DNA of 64,000 nt from Pseudomonas protegens (GTDB lineage Bacteria; Pseudomonadota; Gammaproteobacteria; Pseudomonadales; Pseudomonadaceae): the NCBI RefSeq assembly GCF_003363755.1, contig NZ_CP031396.1:930001-994000 (forward strand), given 5' to 3'. A program made the translations under genes and the position numbers. Of this stretch, positions 42,701 through 50,649 are shown piece by piece. Within the stretch, counting starts at the first letter, position 1. Every line of letters starts with the position of its first letter. The notes under the pieces are model-generated. The model searched no databases, had not been told where the DNA came from, and saw nothing but the letters and a program-made list of their open reading frames with translations.

Positions 42701-45700
42701 TCAGTTGCCCGCCCTGGTTGTCGATCCGGCTCGAACGCTTGAGCAGCAGCGGACCACTGGCGGCCAGCTGGCCCTGGGCATTGACCAGGGCGCCCAGCAG
42801 GTCGAGGGTCACCGCGCCTTCGCTGCGCAGGCTGCCACCCTGGTTGTTCAGGCTGTTGCCGGTGAAGCTCAGGACACCCGCGGCGCTGAGACGGCCGCCC
42901 TGGTTGTCCAGGTCGCCGGCGCCGATGTCGAGGCTGGCGCTGCTTTCAATCAGCCCGCCCCGGGCGTTGTTCAAACCGCCACTGCCGAGGGTCAGTTGCT
43001 GCTCGCCCTTGCTGGTGACGATGCCCTTGTCGCTGTTGTCCAGGCTGGCGGCCTTGAGGGTCAGCCGACCCTGGCTGGCCAGCCCGCCTTGCGCACTGTT
43101 GAGCAAAGCACCGCTGAGGTCGATATCCAGCTCCCCCAGCAGGCTCGACAGGGTGCCCTGCTGGCGGTTGTCCAGGCTGCCACCGCTGAGGTTGAGCCCC
43201 TGCCAGCCGGAGACCAGCCCCTGCTGGTTGGTCAGCTGCGCAGCCTCGACCCCTAGCTGCTGGTTGCTGATCAGCGTGCCGGCGCTGTTGTCCAGGTTGC
43301 GCCCGGCCAGGTTGAAGCCCTGGGCGCTGGAGATTTCACCTTCGCGGTTCTGCAGGTCCCGCAGGTGGGCGATGCTCAGCACGCCCTGGGTGTTGATCAG
43401 GCCCTGGCGGTTGTCCAGGTCCGAGGTCTGCGGTCCCAGGTCGATGCTCAATCCCGTGCCACCCAATAGCTTGCCGCCCTGATTGCCCAGGCCCTTGGCG
43501 CTGAGTTGCAAGTGCCCGGCGGACTGGATCAGCCCTTGGTTGTGCAGCGCACCGGCGACCCTCAGGCCCAGGTCGTGGTCGCTGAGTAGCGAGCCGCTGT
43601 TGTCCAGGCTGCCGGCATCGATCTGCAGGGCGGCAGCGGCAATCTTGCCCTTGAGCGCGGTCAGCGCGCCGTCGATACGCAGGGTCAGCGCCTGATGGCT
43701 GAGCAGTTGCCCGGCGCTGTTGTCCAGGCTGTGCGCCGCCAGCTCGAAGGCCTGCTCGCTGGAGATTTCACCCTGGCGGTTGTTCACCGTGCCCAGGTTG
43801 CTCAGCACCAGTGGACCGGGGGCGTTGATGAAGCCGCCCTGGTTGTTCAGCGTGCCGTGATTGAGGTCCAGGCTCAGGGCAGTCTTGCTGAACAGCTTGC
43901 CGCCTTGCTGCTGCAGGCCACTGACCGAGGCCTGCAAGGCCTTGGCGCTGCCGATGCTGCCCTGGTCGTTGTTGACCTGGGTCGCGGTCAGGTTCAGTGC
44001 ATCACCGCTGTTGAGGTTGCCGCCCTGGCTGTTGTCCAGTTCGCCAGTGTCCAGTGCCAGCTTGGCCTTGCTGCTGATAACGCCCTGTTGCTGGTTGTCC
44101 AGGCGCGCGCTGGACAGGGTCAGCGCAGCGTCGCTCAGCAGCTTGCCGCCGCGGTTGTCCAGGGTCTCCCGGGCGCTGATCTGCAGGGCGCCCGCGCTGG
44201 ACAGACTGCCCTGGCGATTGCCGAGGTTGCGCACCTGAATGTCCAGGCCGCCTTCGCTGCTGATGCGACCTTGATGGTTGTCGAGGTCGCCGGCAAGCGC
44301 CAGGTCCAGGCGCTGCCGCCCCACCAGATCCCCGCCCTGGTTGTGCAGGCTCGTGCCGTTGAGGCTCAGGCCCTGGTCCGCGCTAATCAGCCCCAGGCTC
44401 TGGTTGATGACCTGGGCCACGGTCAGCGTCAGGTCGCCGCTGGCCAGTACCCGCCCGGCAGCACTGTTGTCCAGGCGCTCGCCGACCAGGCCGATCTGCT
44501 GGCTGGACAGCTCACCGCCACGGTTGTCCAGTTGCCCGATGTTCAGGTCAAGCTGCCGGGTCGCCCCCAGCAGGCCGTCCTGGCGGTTATCCAGGGTGCC
44601 TGCCTTGAGAGTCAGTTGGGCGTCGGCCAGGATCACTCCGCCCTGGTTGTCGGCCGCCTCGGTGACCTGCAACTGCAGGTCGCCACGGCTGTGCAGCTCG
44701 CCCTCGCGGTTGTCCAGTCGAGTGCTGCGACTGTCCAGCGCCGCTGCCGCCATCAGGCCCTTGACGTTGACCAGGGCCTGTTCGATGCGCAGGGTCAGCG
44801 CCTGGTTGCTCAGGACCTTGCCGCCACTGTTGTCCAGTTGCCGCGCGTTCAGGCTGAAGGCCTTGGCCCCGGAGATCTCGCCACCGCGGTTGTCCACCTG
44901 ATCGAGGTTGCGCAACAGCAGTTGCCCGGGGGTGTGCAGGTTGCCGCCCTGGTTGTTCAACTGTCCGTGATTGAGGTCCAGGGTCAGGTCAGCGTTGCTG
45001 AACAGCTCGCCGCCCTGCTGATCCAGACCGCTGACACTGGCGCTCAGTGCCTGATCGCTGCCGATCCGACCCTGGTGGTTCGTCAGTTGTGCGGTGGTCA
45101 GGCGCAACTGCCCGGCACTGGTGAAGCTGCCGCCCTGGCTGTTGTCGAAGTCCCCGGTGCTCAGGCGCGCGTCGGCCTTGGCGCTGATCACGCCCTTGCC
45201 GCTGTTGTTCAGGCTGGCGCTGTCCAGGGCCAGGCCTTGCTCGGCGACGATGGCGCCAGCCTGGTTGAGCAGCGCCCCGCGGCTGTCGATGCTCAGGGCC
45301 TGGGCGCCGGTCAGGCGGCCACCCCGGTTGTCCAGGCTGCCCACCTTGAGGGTCAGCAGGTCTTCGCCGCTGATCAGGCCTCGCTGGTTGTCCAGGGCTG
45401 CGCTCAGGGTCAGCAGCAAGGGCTGCTGACTCACCAGCTGGCCGCCGCTGTTGTCCAGGCTACTGCCGCTGAGATTCAGCCCCTGCTTGCTGAACAGCAG
45501 CCCCTGGTTCTGGTTGATCACCCGGGCCACCTTGAGCAGCAGGCGATCATCGGCCAGGACCTTGCCGCCGTCGCTGTTGTTCAGCCCCTGGCCGTTGATC
45601 TGCAGCTCGCCCCGGCCCGACAGCGCACCGCCACGGTTGTCCACTTCAGCGACGTCCAGGGTCAGGGCCTTGAGGGACGCCACCAGGCCTTTGTCGCGGT

Positions 45701-47807
45701 TGTCCAGGTGCTGGCCTGTGAGGTGCAGGTCGCCTTCGGCCACCAGTTCGCCGCCCTGCTGGCGCAGGCTGTCGACCTGGGCCTGCAGGTCGCTCTTGCT
45801 GGCGATACGGCCACCGTTGTTGAGCACTTCCCGGGTCTTGAGCGCCAGGCCGGAGGTGGCGCTGAGCAGGCCGCTGCTGTTGTCCAGCCGGCGACCTTCT
45901 ACCCTCACCGCGGCCTGGCTTTCCAGGCGGCCCTTGTCCCGGTTGTCCAGCTCGCGGCTCAGCAGGTTCAGGGCCTGGTCCGCCCGCATCACCCCGCCGC
46001 GGTTGTCCGCCGTCTCGCCACTGACCTGCAAGGTGTCGCCGGCGGAAATCCTGCCCTTGCGGTTATCCAGATGCCCGGCCTGTACCTCAACGACTCCGGT
46101 GGCCTGGATCAGTCCCTTGTCCTGATTGTCGAGACGCCCGGCGACCTCGGCACTGAGGCGCCCCTCGCTGCGCAGATTGCCGGCCTTGCTGTTGTCCAGG
46201 TCCCCCGCGCGCACCTTCAGCAGCTGCTCCGCCCCCAGGGCCCCGCCCTGGTTGCTGATCTTCCCGCTGGCGCTGATGTCCAGGGTGTCGCCCGCCATCA
46301 CCAGCCCGGCGACGTTGTCCAGCGAGGTCACTTGCAGGGTGAGTTGGGTCAGGCTGCTCAGCTCACCATGGTCATTGCCCAGGTGGCCGACATGGGCCTT
46401 GAGCTGGCCATCACTGGTGATCAAGGCGTTGTGATTCAGCAGTTGCCCGGCTTGCAGCACCAACGCATCGCTACTGAGCACCCGGCCTTGATTCTGGTTA
46501 TCCAGGGTGCCGGCACCGAGCGTCACCTGACGTTGCCCGCTCAAGGTCCCGCCCCGATTGTCCAGGGTCTGCCTGGTCGTGACCGTCAGATCGCGGCTGG
46601 CGACGATGCTCTTGCCGCGGTTGTCCAGATTCTGGGCGGTGAGGGTGATGTCCGCGTCGGGGTTGCGGCTGTTGTCGGCATTGACCCCAGCCTCGATGAT
46701 GCCCTGGTTGCTCAACTGGCCACCGCTGTCGAGGCTGATGCGGTCCCGGGCGGCGAGGGTTTTCTGGCTGCTCAGGTCGCCCCGGGTCTGCACCTTGAAC
46801 TCGCTGCCGGCGTAGACCGCGCCCTGGGCATCGAGGCTGCCGGCCTTGATCGCCACCGCGCCCTTTTCGGCGGTGGCGTCGGCCATGCGCAACTGACCGT
46901 TGGCATCCAGTTGGATATCACCGCCACTGGCGATCAGCTTGCCGTCGAGCTTGACCCCGACCCCGGCCTCGGTGCCCACCAGCTTGATGGCCCCGGCGTA
47001 CATGCCGCCCAGAGCGGATGAGTCGATCGCCAGTTGCGGTGCACCCGCCGGGTTGGCGTTGCGGGCCGTGGCGTTCAAGGTCTTGGCGTCGACATCGTTG
47101 GCCCCGGCGATCACCGCCAGGTGCTTGGCCTGGATCTCGGCGTTGATCTTGGCGCTGCGGGTGATGATTTCGAACTGGTCGATATTGCTCGCGTTGAGCC
47201 CCGCGCCTTCAATGGCGACGCTGCCTTGATCCACCTGGTAACGCTGGAGCTGGCCGTTCTCGATCACCGGTTTGCCGGTGGTCAGGGTGGCTTTCGGGGT
47301 GTTGATGAAGCCGCAGCCGTTGCAACTCACCCCGTAAGGGTTGGCAACGATGACATGGGCCGATTGTCCGGCCACTTCGGTGTAGCCCTTGAGCTGGCTG
47401 GGGCTGCCGCCGTTGACTTCATTGAGGATCACATTGGCCGCGCGGCCACCCAGGTTGGGGTTGCCGAGGATGATCCCCCCCAATTGGGTGGACTGGGTGC
47501 GGTTGGTGGCGTTGTTGAGGATCACCCCCTGCTGGCCGACGTTGTAATCGCTGAACTGGTTATGGGACAGACCGCTGCCATTGGGGGCGGCAATGTTGAC
47601 GATGGGCACGCCATTGCCGGCCTGACCCAGTGTGGTGCCGCTACCGTTGACCACGATGCCGTCGGCCATCACCACCAGCGGCTGCCAGAACATCATGTTG
47701 GCGAGAATGAACGCCAGGCTGCGCTTGGAAAAGCCGCAGAAAGAGTCACGCGATTGCAGGGCAGCCGAAGGCTGGCGGGCCATAAAGGCGAGTTGGCGAA
47801 CGTCCAT
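36741..47807 (-). CDS. CdiA/FHA-like filamentous haemagglutinin exoprotein (TpsA)
   Basis: A 3688-residue two-partner-secretion exoprotein. The N-terminal ~50 residues are an extended signal region. The TPS domain (about 50-310) has NPNL at 116-119, NPYG at 156-159 and a C162-x2-C165 pair. A very long array of ~20-residue FHA repeats (LDNxGGxL pattern) covers about residues 360-2000. A second repeat region follows (about 2700-3130, DLTLxSGxD patterns). A DUF637-like hydrophobic pre-toxin segment starts near 3170. The last ~100 residues (HVYDSLRKAPEYP ... HYFQSESGKVFNVKTKNGWSNTR) look like a small nuclease-type toxin, but I cannot name the class. I see no VENN motif. The adjacent gene is a putative immunity gene. 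No TpsB is in the window. Confidence 0.9.
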   Translation of the reverse strand: MDVRQLAFMARQPSAALQSRDSFCGFSKRSLAFILANMMFWQPLVVMADGIVVNGSGTTLGQAGNGVPIVNIAAPNGSGLSHNQFSDYNVGQQGVILNNATNRTQSTQLGGIILGNPNLGGRAANVILNEVNGGSPSQLKGYTEVAGQSAHVIVANPYGVSCNGCGFINTPKATLTTGKPVIENGQLQRYQVDQGSVAIEGAGLNASNIDQFEIITRSAKINAEIQAKHLAVIAGANDVDAKTLNATARNANPAGAPQLAIDSSALGGMYAGAIKLVGTEAGVGVKLDGKLIASGGDIQLDANGQLRMADATAEKGAVAIKAGSLDAQGAVYAGSEFKVQTRGDLSSQKTLAARDRISLDSGGQLSNQGIIEAGVNADNSRNPDADITLTAQNLDNRGKSIVASRDLTVTTRQTLDNRGGTLSGQRQVTLGAGTLDNQNQGRVLSSDALVLQAGQLLNHNALITSDGQLKAHVGHLGNDHGELSSLTQLTLQVTSLDNVAGLVMAGDTLDISASGKISNQGGALGAEQLLKVRAGDLDNSKAGNLRSEGRLSAEVAGRLDNQDKGLIQATGVVEVQAGHLDNRKGRISAGDTLQVSGETADNRGGVMRADQALNLLSRELDNRDKGRLESQAAVRVEGRRLDNSSGLLSATSGLALKTREVLNNGGRIASKSDLQAQVDSLRQQGGELVAEGDLHLTGQHLDNRDKGLVASLKALTLDVAEVDNRGGALSGRGELQINGQGLNNSDGGKVLADDRLLLKVARVINQNQGLLFSKQGLNLSGSSLDNSGGQLVSQQPLLLTLSAALDNQRGLISGEDLLTLKVGSLDNRGGRLTGAQALSIDSRGALLNQAGAIVAEQGLALDSASLNNSGKGVISAKADARLSTGDFDNSQGGSFTSAGQLRLTTAQLTNHQGRIGSDQALSASVSGLDQQGGELFSNADLTLDLNHGQLNNQGGNLHTPGQLLLRNLDQVDNRGGEISGAKAFSLNARQLDNSGGKVLSNQALTLRIEQALVNVKGLMAAAALDSRSTRLDNREGELHSRGDLQLQVTEAADNQGGVILADAQLTLKAGTLDNRQDGLLGATRQLDLNIGQLDNRGGELSSQQIGLVGERLDNSAAGRVLASGDLTLTVAQVINQSLGLISADQGLSLNGTSLHNQGGDLVGRQRLDLALAGDLDNHQGRISSEGGLDIQVRNLGNRQGSLSSAGALQISARETLDNRGGKLLSDAALTLSSARLDNQQQGVISSKAKLALDTGELDNSQGGNLNSGDALNLTATQVNNDQGSIGSAKALQASVSGLQQQGGKLFSKTALSLDLNHGTLNNQGGFINAPGPLVLSNLGTVNNRQGEISSEQAFELAAHSLDNSAGQLLSHQALTLRIDGALTALKGKIAAAALQIDAGSLDNSGSLLSDHDLGLRVAGALHNQGLIQSAGHLQLSAKGLGNQGGKLLGGTGLSIDLGPQTSDLDNRQGLINTQGVLSIAHLRDLQNREGEISSAQGFNLAGRNLDNSAGTLISNQQLGVEAAQLTNQQGLVSGWQGLNLSGGSLDNRQQGTLSSLLGELDIDLSGALLNSAQGGLASQGRLTLKAASLDNSDKGIVTSKGEQQLTLGSGGLNNARGGLIESSASLDIGAGDLDNQGGRLSAAGVLSFTGNSLNNQGGSLRSEGAVTLDLLGALVNAQGQLAASGPLLLKRSSRIDNQGGQLISQNLMTLFSASLDNSNRGTLAANGALQVTTTGQLSNQGDGLIYSRDAGLSLNAGSLNNAQGAIQSAKAQTLAMTGAIDNQGGKLIAEDGDLRIQGANLDSRGGVLSSLKGLFEARVLGQLNNHGGQVEARSLDLQALAGIDNGGGRMAAKGGDLLLNSGGAGVDNSNGGLYASGRVKASGHSLNNSVGQINGQHIDLDFKGPVNNRGGLIESRESLALRGASLDNQGGKLRALATGGKTELQIGGQFDNRNGLLETANTDLTLAASDFLNQGGSLLHLGEGNFDIATGNVINAGGSLITRGGLTLTADSWTNSSVIQAGRLNLNVNQFAQTASGQLLASQHLQARGDNWSNDGLLASDGSLDLQIGGTYSGSGRVSSLGDMTFAAAQVNLGSAGSIAGGADTRVNIGGQLNNAGRLTSNATLTVNAGGVLNTGTLGGAQDLSLTTPTLVNDHGFVFSGQNASLNVNTLTNSYGEFYSLGGLTVAGMAAGTSAQSLKNISGNIQSGGDINIAALDLVNDREKYEASQQITDGRMTIRCAQHCGGGASWVRGPVFIYRTVEGVVSSDSPQSTLNAGGNLTVNSSSFLNRYSTVSAGNDLTITSGTITNQASLVASGSSGYEVGAGVKIKRGLFFQLARDVQAYDRAHPQGSAFNQQDFAALVAKFNPGIFYGIDRPVETSTLSSSSAPAIIQAGGKARLTAANDISSISVIKSAIAVGDRARDTGVGAASKPLMVVLNSQLPPDLAQQQVNPLSLPNFSLPSGQNGLFRLSGQGGTAQPAGPAHSWNMGGASLELTSRQAGPEPIRPRDLSSQPLPQVALGARELNLQDHQATGVDGRTAAVQVSATAADSPLGVLPVGGTGNQSVSRVQGLPDSSVRSNPHKYLIETNPLLTDLKQFMSSDYLLSNLGYDPDQSAKRLGDGFYEQRLIQQAVTARTGQRFLDGQNSDEGMFKYLMNNAIASKDSLNLAVGVTLTSQQVAALTHDIVWLEEQEVNGEKVLVPVLYLANANNRLAANGALVQGRDVTLIAGKDLVNSGTLRASENLSATTGNNLVNGGLIEAGERLNLLAGDNLVNRAGGIIAGRDVTVRALGGDVINERSISTFQSNPGSTTQRLDYANNAARIEAGNNLSVQAGRDINNVGGVLSSGADIALVAGRDVNLTSAREHDKITRDRYLNESVTQHGSSVSAGRDIAVSAGRDLTAVASQIEAKRTIAMDAVGDMTLASAADEQHSYSKTKKVTRQEDHERQVGTSLTAGADVVLSAGKDLSLISSRISAGNEAYLVAGDDLELLAAQDSDYSLYDMKKKGSWGRKKARHDEVTQVTHVGSQISTGGDLTLKSGGDQKYQVAKLESAKDLTLDSGGAITFEGGKDLHDETHTKSKSDLSWYSMKGKGRTDETLRQSTLVAQGNLLIKAADGMRIDIRQVDQQTVSQTIDAMVQADPGLAWMKDAQARGDIDWRQVKEIHESFKYDSSGLGAGAKLVVAILMSLAMGPAGLGLAAPQAAVAGSLATTGVSSTISNKGNLGLALKETFSADSLKNAAIAGFTAGAFEYADANWFGGADSAGAGTAVPGTEGSTASTLQNANPSKDIFRWSTAADTVTRTTGRALISSGISTAIGGGSFGDNFGAALLGEAGNVAMATGFNWVGDNVRFPNGGLEKIVAHALMGGLLAEATGGDFKTGAAAAGLNEALINQLASVADGNKDLQLALSQLTGLVAAAAVGKDLDKGAQIAQMATAYNYLFHEEILEKDRKLSACTTKTECDGIRDYYRNLDETRNKEFPQLCQQNPTLCQAVFERLRSEEGTNQQWMSDLRKSDRPDLFAQLTDLYLVMGNNQVALNRYIANAQRDKYGTLGVVAADYILEAADPRSKLFTPGGGAKGLADGIKRGIVGGGAGQNGGIKHVYDSLRKAPEYPVGFKERAGGTTRNAVKNVEALADLRKVEAGKWSKVYKDGFDNAGARVSVHYFQSESGKVFNVKTKNGWSNTR
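41800..46730 (-). repeat. Coding repeat array of the exoprotein (FHA repeats)
   Basis: About 4.9 kb of diverged ~60-bp coding repeats. On the plus strand they show as recurring CCGCCCTGGTTGTCCAGG-like words every 55-65 bp, encoding LDNQGG/LDNRGG beta-helix turns. The repeats create very long open antisense frames on the plus strand (1878 and 1108 residues), which are artefacts. Confidence 0.85.
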
Positions 47808-48175
47808 GTCAGTCTCTCAACAATGCAGGAGCAAAAAACCCCAAAGGCCTTCATCCCGAAGGCCCACGGCGAGCGATAATTGATTTCGCGAGGCAAGATC
47901 GAACTGGTAGTCCATCGATCCGCAGCAGAGAAAAGCGGGTCAAAAGAAACAGAACATCAGCAAAAGTGATATCAATTTGATGGCAAAATACTAAATAGCC
48001 ACTATTCTGGCGTCAATCTTTCATTCACCCCGCTACCGCCTCGCCCCCCTTTCCCGGACCGCTTTTCACCGCCGGTTCAGCTTGATGAATACCGCTCAAT
48101 CCCACTGTCCATTGGCCGGATAAAGGGGCGACGGCTACGCTGCTGCCCACAAGAACAACAACGGGAAACAGCGCT
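47808..48175 (-). promoter_or_regulatory. Promoter and leader of the CdiA-like gene
   Basis: A 368-bp gap without a gene. On the minus strand, TTGACG (48011-48016) and TAGTAT (47988-47993) are spaced by 17 bp, a good sigma-70 promoter in AT-rich DNA, about 180 bp before the ATG at 47807. Within the leader, a hairpin GGCCTTC-N5-GAAGGCC (47846-47864) is followed by TTTGGGGTTTTTT only 25 bp from the start codon region. It could terminate or attenuate the transcript. Confidence 0.5.
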
Positions 48176-49351
48176 GTGCGAACCACCACCCAACACTTTC
48201 GCGAGCAGTATCGAGCCGCGGTCAGTCCGCGCTACAACCCCTGGCTGCATGGCGGCTTCGTGCTTGCCTACGGCGCGCTGTGCATTGCGGTGCTGTGCAG
48301 CACCCTGGAGCGGGTGCAGCCCACGGAATGGCTGGCGGTGCCGGTGTCGCTGCTGTTCTTCAACCTGTGCATCTACGTGGTGCATCGCTGGCTGGGGCAT
48401 CACAAGCAGCCTTTCGCCCGGCTGTTCTATGCCCGGCATACCGGCGACCACCACAGTTTCTTCACCCCGGGACTGATGACCTATGAAGAGCGCAAAGACT
48501 GGCGGGTGATCCTGTTTCCGGCCTGGCTGATCGTGGTCCACAGCCTGCTGTTCGCCCTGCCGCTGTGGGCGCTGCTGCGCCTGTGGAACGGCAACATCGC
48601 GGCGCTGTTCGCCAGTTGCACCTTGGTCGGCTACCTGGCCTATGAAGTTTTCCATGCCTGTGAGCACTTGCCCGCCAGTCATCCCCTGGCGCGCCTGCCC
48701 TGGGTGCGGCAAATGCGCCGTCTGCATGAGCTGCATCACCGCCGCGAGCTGATGCAGACGCGCAATTTCAATATCGTCCTGCCGCTGATGGACTGGCTGT
48801 TCGGCACCTTGCACTGGCAACCGGAAGAAGTGCCGGCCCCCGCTCCCTTTCCTGACGAGTCCACGCCCATGACCCGCATGCAGCATCAGATCGAGATCCC
48901 GCGCAGCGCCGCCGCCACCCTGGCCTACGCCGCCAGCCCACGCTGCTGGCCACAATGGCATCCATCCTCTCTCAACGTGTTGGGTGACGATGGCCCCCTG
49001 TTCGCCGGGCAGATTTTCGAGGAAGACATCCATGCCGGCGGACGCAGCGGCCACCTGAACTGGCAGGTCCGGGAGTACCTGCCGGGGCACCGCTGGCGTG
49101 CCACCGCCCGGGGCGATCATGGCCTGGAACTGCAAGTGACCTATGAGTGCCAAGCGCTGACGGGCGAACGCACGCGCTTTGTGCGGACCCTGGAATACCG
49201 CTTCGACAACCTGCTGATGCGCCTGGGCAATCAGCTGTTATTCAAACGGCGGATAGAGCGAGAATCCGCCGCGTCATTGCTGGCATTGTGCGAGACGGCC
49301 CAACAGGCCATCCCGCTGACAACCACCGCCCCGGCCAGCAGCCCATCCTGA
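48176..49351 (+). CDS. Fatty acid hydroxylase/sterol desaturase fused to an SRPBCC domain
   Basis: A 391-residue protein. The N-terminal part (about 1-220) is an integral-membrane di-iron hydroxylase with four or so spans and histidine clusters VVHRWLGHH, HTGDHHSFF, FHACEH and LHELHH. The C-terminal part (about 235-385) is a soluble SRPBCC/polyketide-cyclase-like lipid-binding domain (ATLAYAASPRCWPQWHPSSL..., FRTLEYRFDN-like end). The fusion suggests hydroxylation of a lipid held or delivered by the SRPBCC part. GTG start at 48176 with GGGAAA upstream. The next gene starts 26 bp downstream, probably the same operon. Confidence 0.82.
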   Translation: MRTTTQHFREQYRAAVSPRYNPWLHGGFVLAYGALCIAVLCSTLERVQPTEWLAVPVSLLFFNLCIYVVHRWLGHHKQPFARLFYARHTGDHHSFFTPGLMTYEERKDWRVILFPAWLIVVHSLLFALPLWALLRLWNGNIAALFASCTLVGYLAYEVFHACEHLPASHPLARLPWVRQMRRLHELHHRRELMQTRNFNIVLPLMDWLFGTLHWQPEEVPAPAPFPDESTPMTRMQHQIEIPRSAAATLAYAASPRCWPQWHPSSLNVLGDDGPLFAGQIFEEDIHAGGRSGHLNWQVREYLPGHRWRATARGDHGLELQVTYECQALTGERTRFVRTLEYRFDNLLMRLGNQLLFKRRIERESAASLLALCETAQQAIPLTTTAPASSPS

Positions 49352-49376
49352 AGCCGACCCTGACAGGAGTCCTTGC

Positions 49377-50480
49377 ATGAATCAGATTGCCCCCCGACGC
49401 TTCTCCCCCGCCCGCATCCTCCTGCTGCTGGTGGTCGCGATCCTGGCGTTCCTGCTACTGGCACCGACCCGGGTCCAGCCGGTGGCCTGGATCCCGGCCC
49501 CCGCCCCCTCACTGAGCCAGGGCACCTATGCCGAGAACCACAAGCTCAAGGCGGTGCAACCCGTGGGCGCTCGGGACATCGACGGGCCCGAGGCCCTGCT
49601 TCTGGAGAAGGGCCAACTGATCACCGGCCTGCATGACGGTCGGGTGATTCAAACCAGCCTCGACGGCAGCGCCCTCAAGGTGCTGGTCAACACCGGCGGC
49701 CGGCCCCTGGGCCTGGCCCGGCATCCGGATGGACGCCTGATCATCGCTGATGCCATCAAGGGCCTGCTGAGCCTGGACCCGCAAGGCCAATTGCAGACCC
49801 TGAGCACCGAAGCCAATGGCCTGAACTTCGGTTTCACCGACGACGTGGCGGTGGACGCCGCCGGGCGCTATGCCTACTTCAGCGACGCCAGCAGCCGCTG
49901 GGGCTATGGCCACGACGGCGAGGCGGTGATCGAGCATGGCGGCGACGGCCGCCTGTTGCGCTACGACTTCCAGAGCGGCACCACCGAGGTGCTGCTGGAA
50001 GGCCTGGAATTTGCCAACGGCATTGCCCTGGGACCGGACGAGGCGTTTGTCCTGGTCAATGAAACCGGGGCCTACCGCATCAGTCGTTACTGGCTCAAGG
50101 GCGACAAGGCCGGCAGCCACGACCTGTTCATCGACAACCTGCCGGGGCTGCCGGACAACCTCAGTTTCAATGGCCGGGAGCGCTTCTGGGTGGCCCTGTA
50201 TGCGCCGCGCAATGCCCTGCTCGATGGCACCGCGGCCTATCCCCTGGTGCGCAAGATGCTGGTACGGGCCATGACCGTGCTGCCCAAGCCGGTGGAAAAG
50301 CGCGGCTTTGTCCTGGGTCTGGATACCCAGGGCCGGGTGATTGCCAACCTGCAGGACGGCAGCAGCGGCAACTACTCGCCGATCACCACGGTGCGCGAGT
50401 ATGGAGATGACTTGTACCTGGGCTCCTTGAGTGCCAGCCACATGGCGCGGCTGCCATTGAAGGAGGCGCTGGCGCCTTGA
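49377..50480 (+). CDS. SMP-30/strictosidine-synthase-like six-bladed propeller, membrane-anchored
   Basis: A 367-residue protein with an uncleaved N-terminal anchor (about 13-31, ILLLLVVAILAFLLLAP) and a periplasmic beta-propeller of the SMP-30/strictosidine synthase group. Blade motifs are DIDGPEALLL, GRPLGLARHPDGRLIIADA, FTDDVAVDAAGRYAYFSDAS, ANGIALGPDEAFVLVNETG and GLPDNLSFNGRERFWVALY. These are typical calcium-dependent lactonase or related hydrolase sites. CAGGAGT precedes the ATG at 49377. Probably co-transcribed with the hydroxylase gene; the substrate is unknown, perhaps a lactone. Confidence 0.85.
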   Translation: MNQIAPRRFSPARILLLLVVAILAFLLLAPTRVQPVAWIPAPAPSLSQGTYAENHKLKAVQPVGARDIDGPEALLLEKGQLITGLHDGRVIQTSLDGSALKVLVNTGGRPLGLARHPDGRLIIADAIKGLLSLDPQGQLQTLSTEANGLNFGFTDDVAVDAAGRYAYFSDASSRWGYGHDGEAVIEHGGDGRLLRYDFQSGTTEVLLEGLEFANGIALGPDEAFVLVNETGAYRISRYWLKGDKAGSHDLFIDNLPGLPDNLSFNGRERFWVALYAPRNALLDGTAAYPLVRKMLVRAMTVLPKPVEKRGFVLGLDTQGRVIANLQDGSSGNYSPITTVREYGDDLYLGSLSASHMARLPLKEALAP

Positions 50481-50512
50481 GGGTTAGAGTTGCGGGGAGC
50501 CACTGCGGGGGT

Positions 50513-50637
50513 CAGGGCGGACGAACCGCGCTGGGAGAAGTCAGGACGACAAGCCAGTCTGCTAGAAGTTTAGGCGATAAGCCGCGCTGCAGAAGTTAGG
50601 GCGGCAAGCCGCCCTGGGGGAGCAAGCTCCCTCGCAA
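50513..50637. repeat. Degenerate ~28-bp tandem repeats plus REP-like hairpin
   Basis: Three to four diverged copies of a unit of the type AGGNCGNNAAGCCGCNCTGCAGAAGTT (27-29 bp) start at about 50513, 50542, 50571 and 50598. They end in the palindrome GGGAGC-AA-GCTCCC (50618-50631). The region lies between convergent genes. Confidence 0.6.
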
Positions 50638-50649
50638 CAGTTTGGGAGG

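Noticed and set aside
37620..47021. Plus-strand frames of 1878 and 1108 residues inside the exoprotein region
   Set aside because: They mirror the repeat codons of the minus-strand FHA array (Gln/Val/Ala-rich repeats with no signal or domain). The minus strand has the start, ribosome binding site, TPS motifs and coupled immunity gene.
48028..48040. ops/RfaH-like element (GGCGGTAGCG core) on the minus strand upstream of the CdiA-like gene
   Set aside because: It lies upstream of the best promoter (48016-47988), so it would not be transcribed, and the conserved T after the core is replaced by G. A more distal promoter would reopen this.
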